Assembly (NCBI GenBank): GCA_029204225.1
Contig: CM055098.1
Location: forward strand, 7,090,746-7,154,745
Length of the DNA: 64,000 nt
From: Diphasiastrum complanatum
Lineage: Eukaryota; Streptophyta; Lycopodiopsida; Lycopodiales; Lycopodiaceae
Reading direction: 5' to 3'
Shown here: piece after piece, positions 63,471 through 64,000 of the stretch
How the letters are laid out: each line of letters begins with the position of its first letter
Numbering within the stretch: position 1 is the first letter of the stretch
Notes under the pieces: model-generated
Database searches by the model: none
What the model saw: only the letters and a program-made list of their open reading frames with translations
Told to the model about the DNA's origin: nothing
Program-made: the position numbers and the translations under genes

Positions 63471-63625
63471 AGTTTTTGTACAGCTTGTGCTGTACAAAAA
63501 CTCACCCTCAATGTTACAAAAAAAGTTCCATTCCCGGGCATCACATTTATCTTGTAGTGTAAGTTCAGCATAATCTGTCATTACTGGTTCTCTCATGGGA
63601 GAGAACCAGTATCAATAATCTGTCA
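63460..63625. repeat. Nested inverted repeats and direct repeats
   Basis: A 15-bp perfect hairpin (63,470-63,484 with 63,489-63,503, 4-base loop) and a 13-bp perfect hairpin (63,582-63,594 with 63,599-63,611, 4-base loop) are present. A 12-bp outer pair AACCAGTAATGA/TCATTACTGGTT (63,460-63,471 with 63,578-63,589) links them. TAATCTGTCA (63,571-63,580 and 63,616-63,625) repeats directly around the second hairpin. Confidence 0.9.
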
Positions 63626-64000
63626 GTATTTGTGAGATCATTGTTTAATATTGAAAAGGTTGTACTGGCTACTTAAACTAAATATCCTTTGATAACCAAT
63701 TATCTATCTTTTATGCAAAATGACAATTTCCATGAGTATAATGTCATAAATTCTCACAACCTTATGATAAAATCATGTATAGACTCTTTATTCCAATAAA
63801 AGAGCGTCCGCTTTGGGCATCAGTACATATGTAAAAGTATGTATATTTTTTCTTTGTATGCTATGTGCCTATCTATCTTTCTCTATGCAATAGGGAACAG
63901 TTGACTCGTCCCAACTGTATTTTGTATCTGTACATCATTATATACTCCTGAAAGGGCTATTGGTACCCTGGATTTGGACCTTGCCCATGCCAAGATACTT
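63626..64000. other. Spacer at the window end, nothing recognised
   Basis: AT-rich. 'ttttgtatctgtacatcattata' (63,918) loosely recalls the LINE tails but is too weak to call. Confidence 0.35.

Overview
The window is nuclear DNA of a land plant. It holds two intact intron-containing genes, both on the minus strand: a five-KH-domain RNA-binding protein (coding exons 33,766 to 28,953) and a full-length ABCB transporter (50,934 to 44,384). Almost everything else is decayed transposable-element DNA: Ty1/copia, Ty3/gypsy chromovirus, an Athila/Tat-type gypsy, LINE, a tRNA-derived SINE and a CACTA relic. The AT-rich base composition, long (GA)n tracts and many old, stop-ridden retroelements suggest a large-genome plant. 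A fern or other non-angiosperm would fit, but that is inference and I cannot name the species.

Layout. 0.8-1.35 kb: CACTA DUF4218 relic. 2.0-6.3 kb: internally deleted copia element (copia A). 6.3-6.9 kb: tandem duplication, LINE-like tail and (TA)n. 8.65-15.87 kb: complete but degenerate minus-strand chromovirus with both LTRs. 16.1-17.4 kb: tandem duplication split by a 5'-truncated LINE. 19.1-21.35 kb: two opposed LTRs of one family plus integrase/chromodomain debris. 23.8-26.6 kb: very old minus-strand copia element. 28.95-35.4 kb: KH gene with promoter. 36.5-42 kb: copia element with a 558-bp in-frame tandem duplication in its integrase region. 43-43.7 kb: copia fragment between two long (GA)n tracts. 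44.4-50.9 kb: ABCB gene. 51.2 kb: tRNA-derived SINE with a 15-bp target-site duplication. 52.3-53.1 kb: second copy of the chromovirus family. 56.1-61.5 kb: Athila/Tat-type element with a 5'-UTR satellite-like array, an unusual three-knuckle gag and an inverted LTR copy. 62.2-63.6 kb: broken coiled-coil reading frame followed by nested inverted repeats.

The two host genes look unrelated in function (RNA metabolism and membrane transport) and are separated by nested retroelements. Every exon join given for them was worked out by hand from splice signals, reading phase and family alignment. Both joins sets give uninterrupted frames, of 674 and 1,251 residues. Each gene appears to contain one GC-AG intron.

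I did not find a clearly new biological system. The most unusual structures are the Athila/Tat-type region, the nested hairpins near 63.5 kb, the very short SINE, and the LINE with a preserved paralogous empty site.
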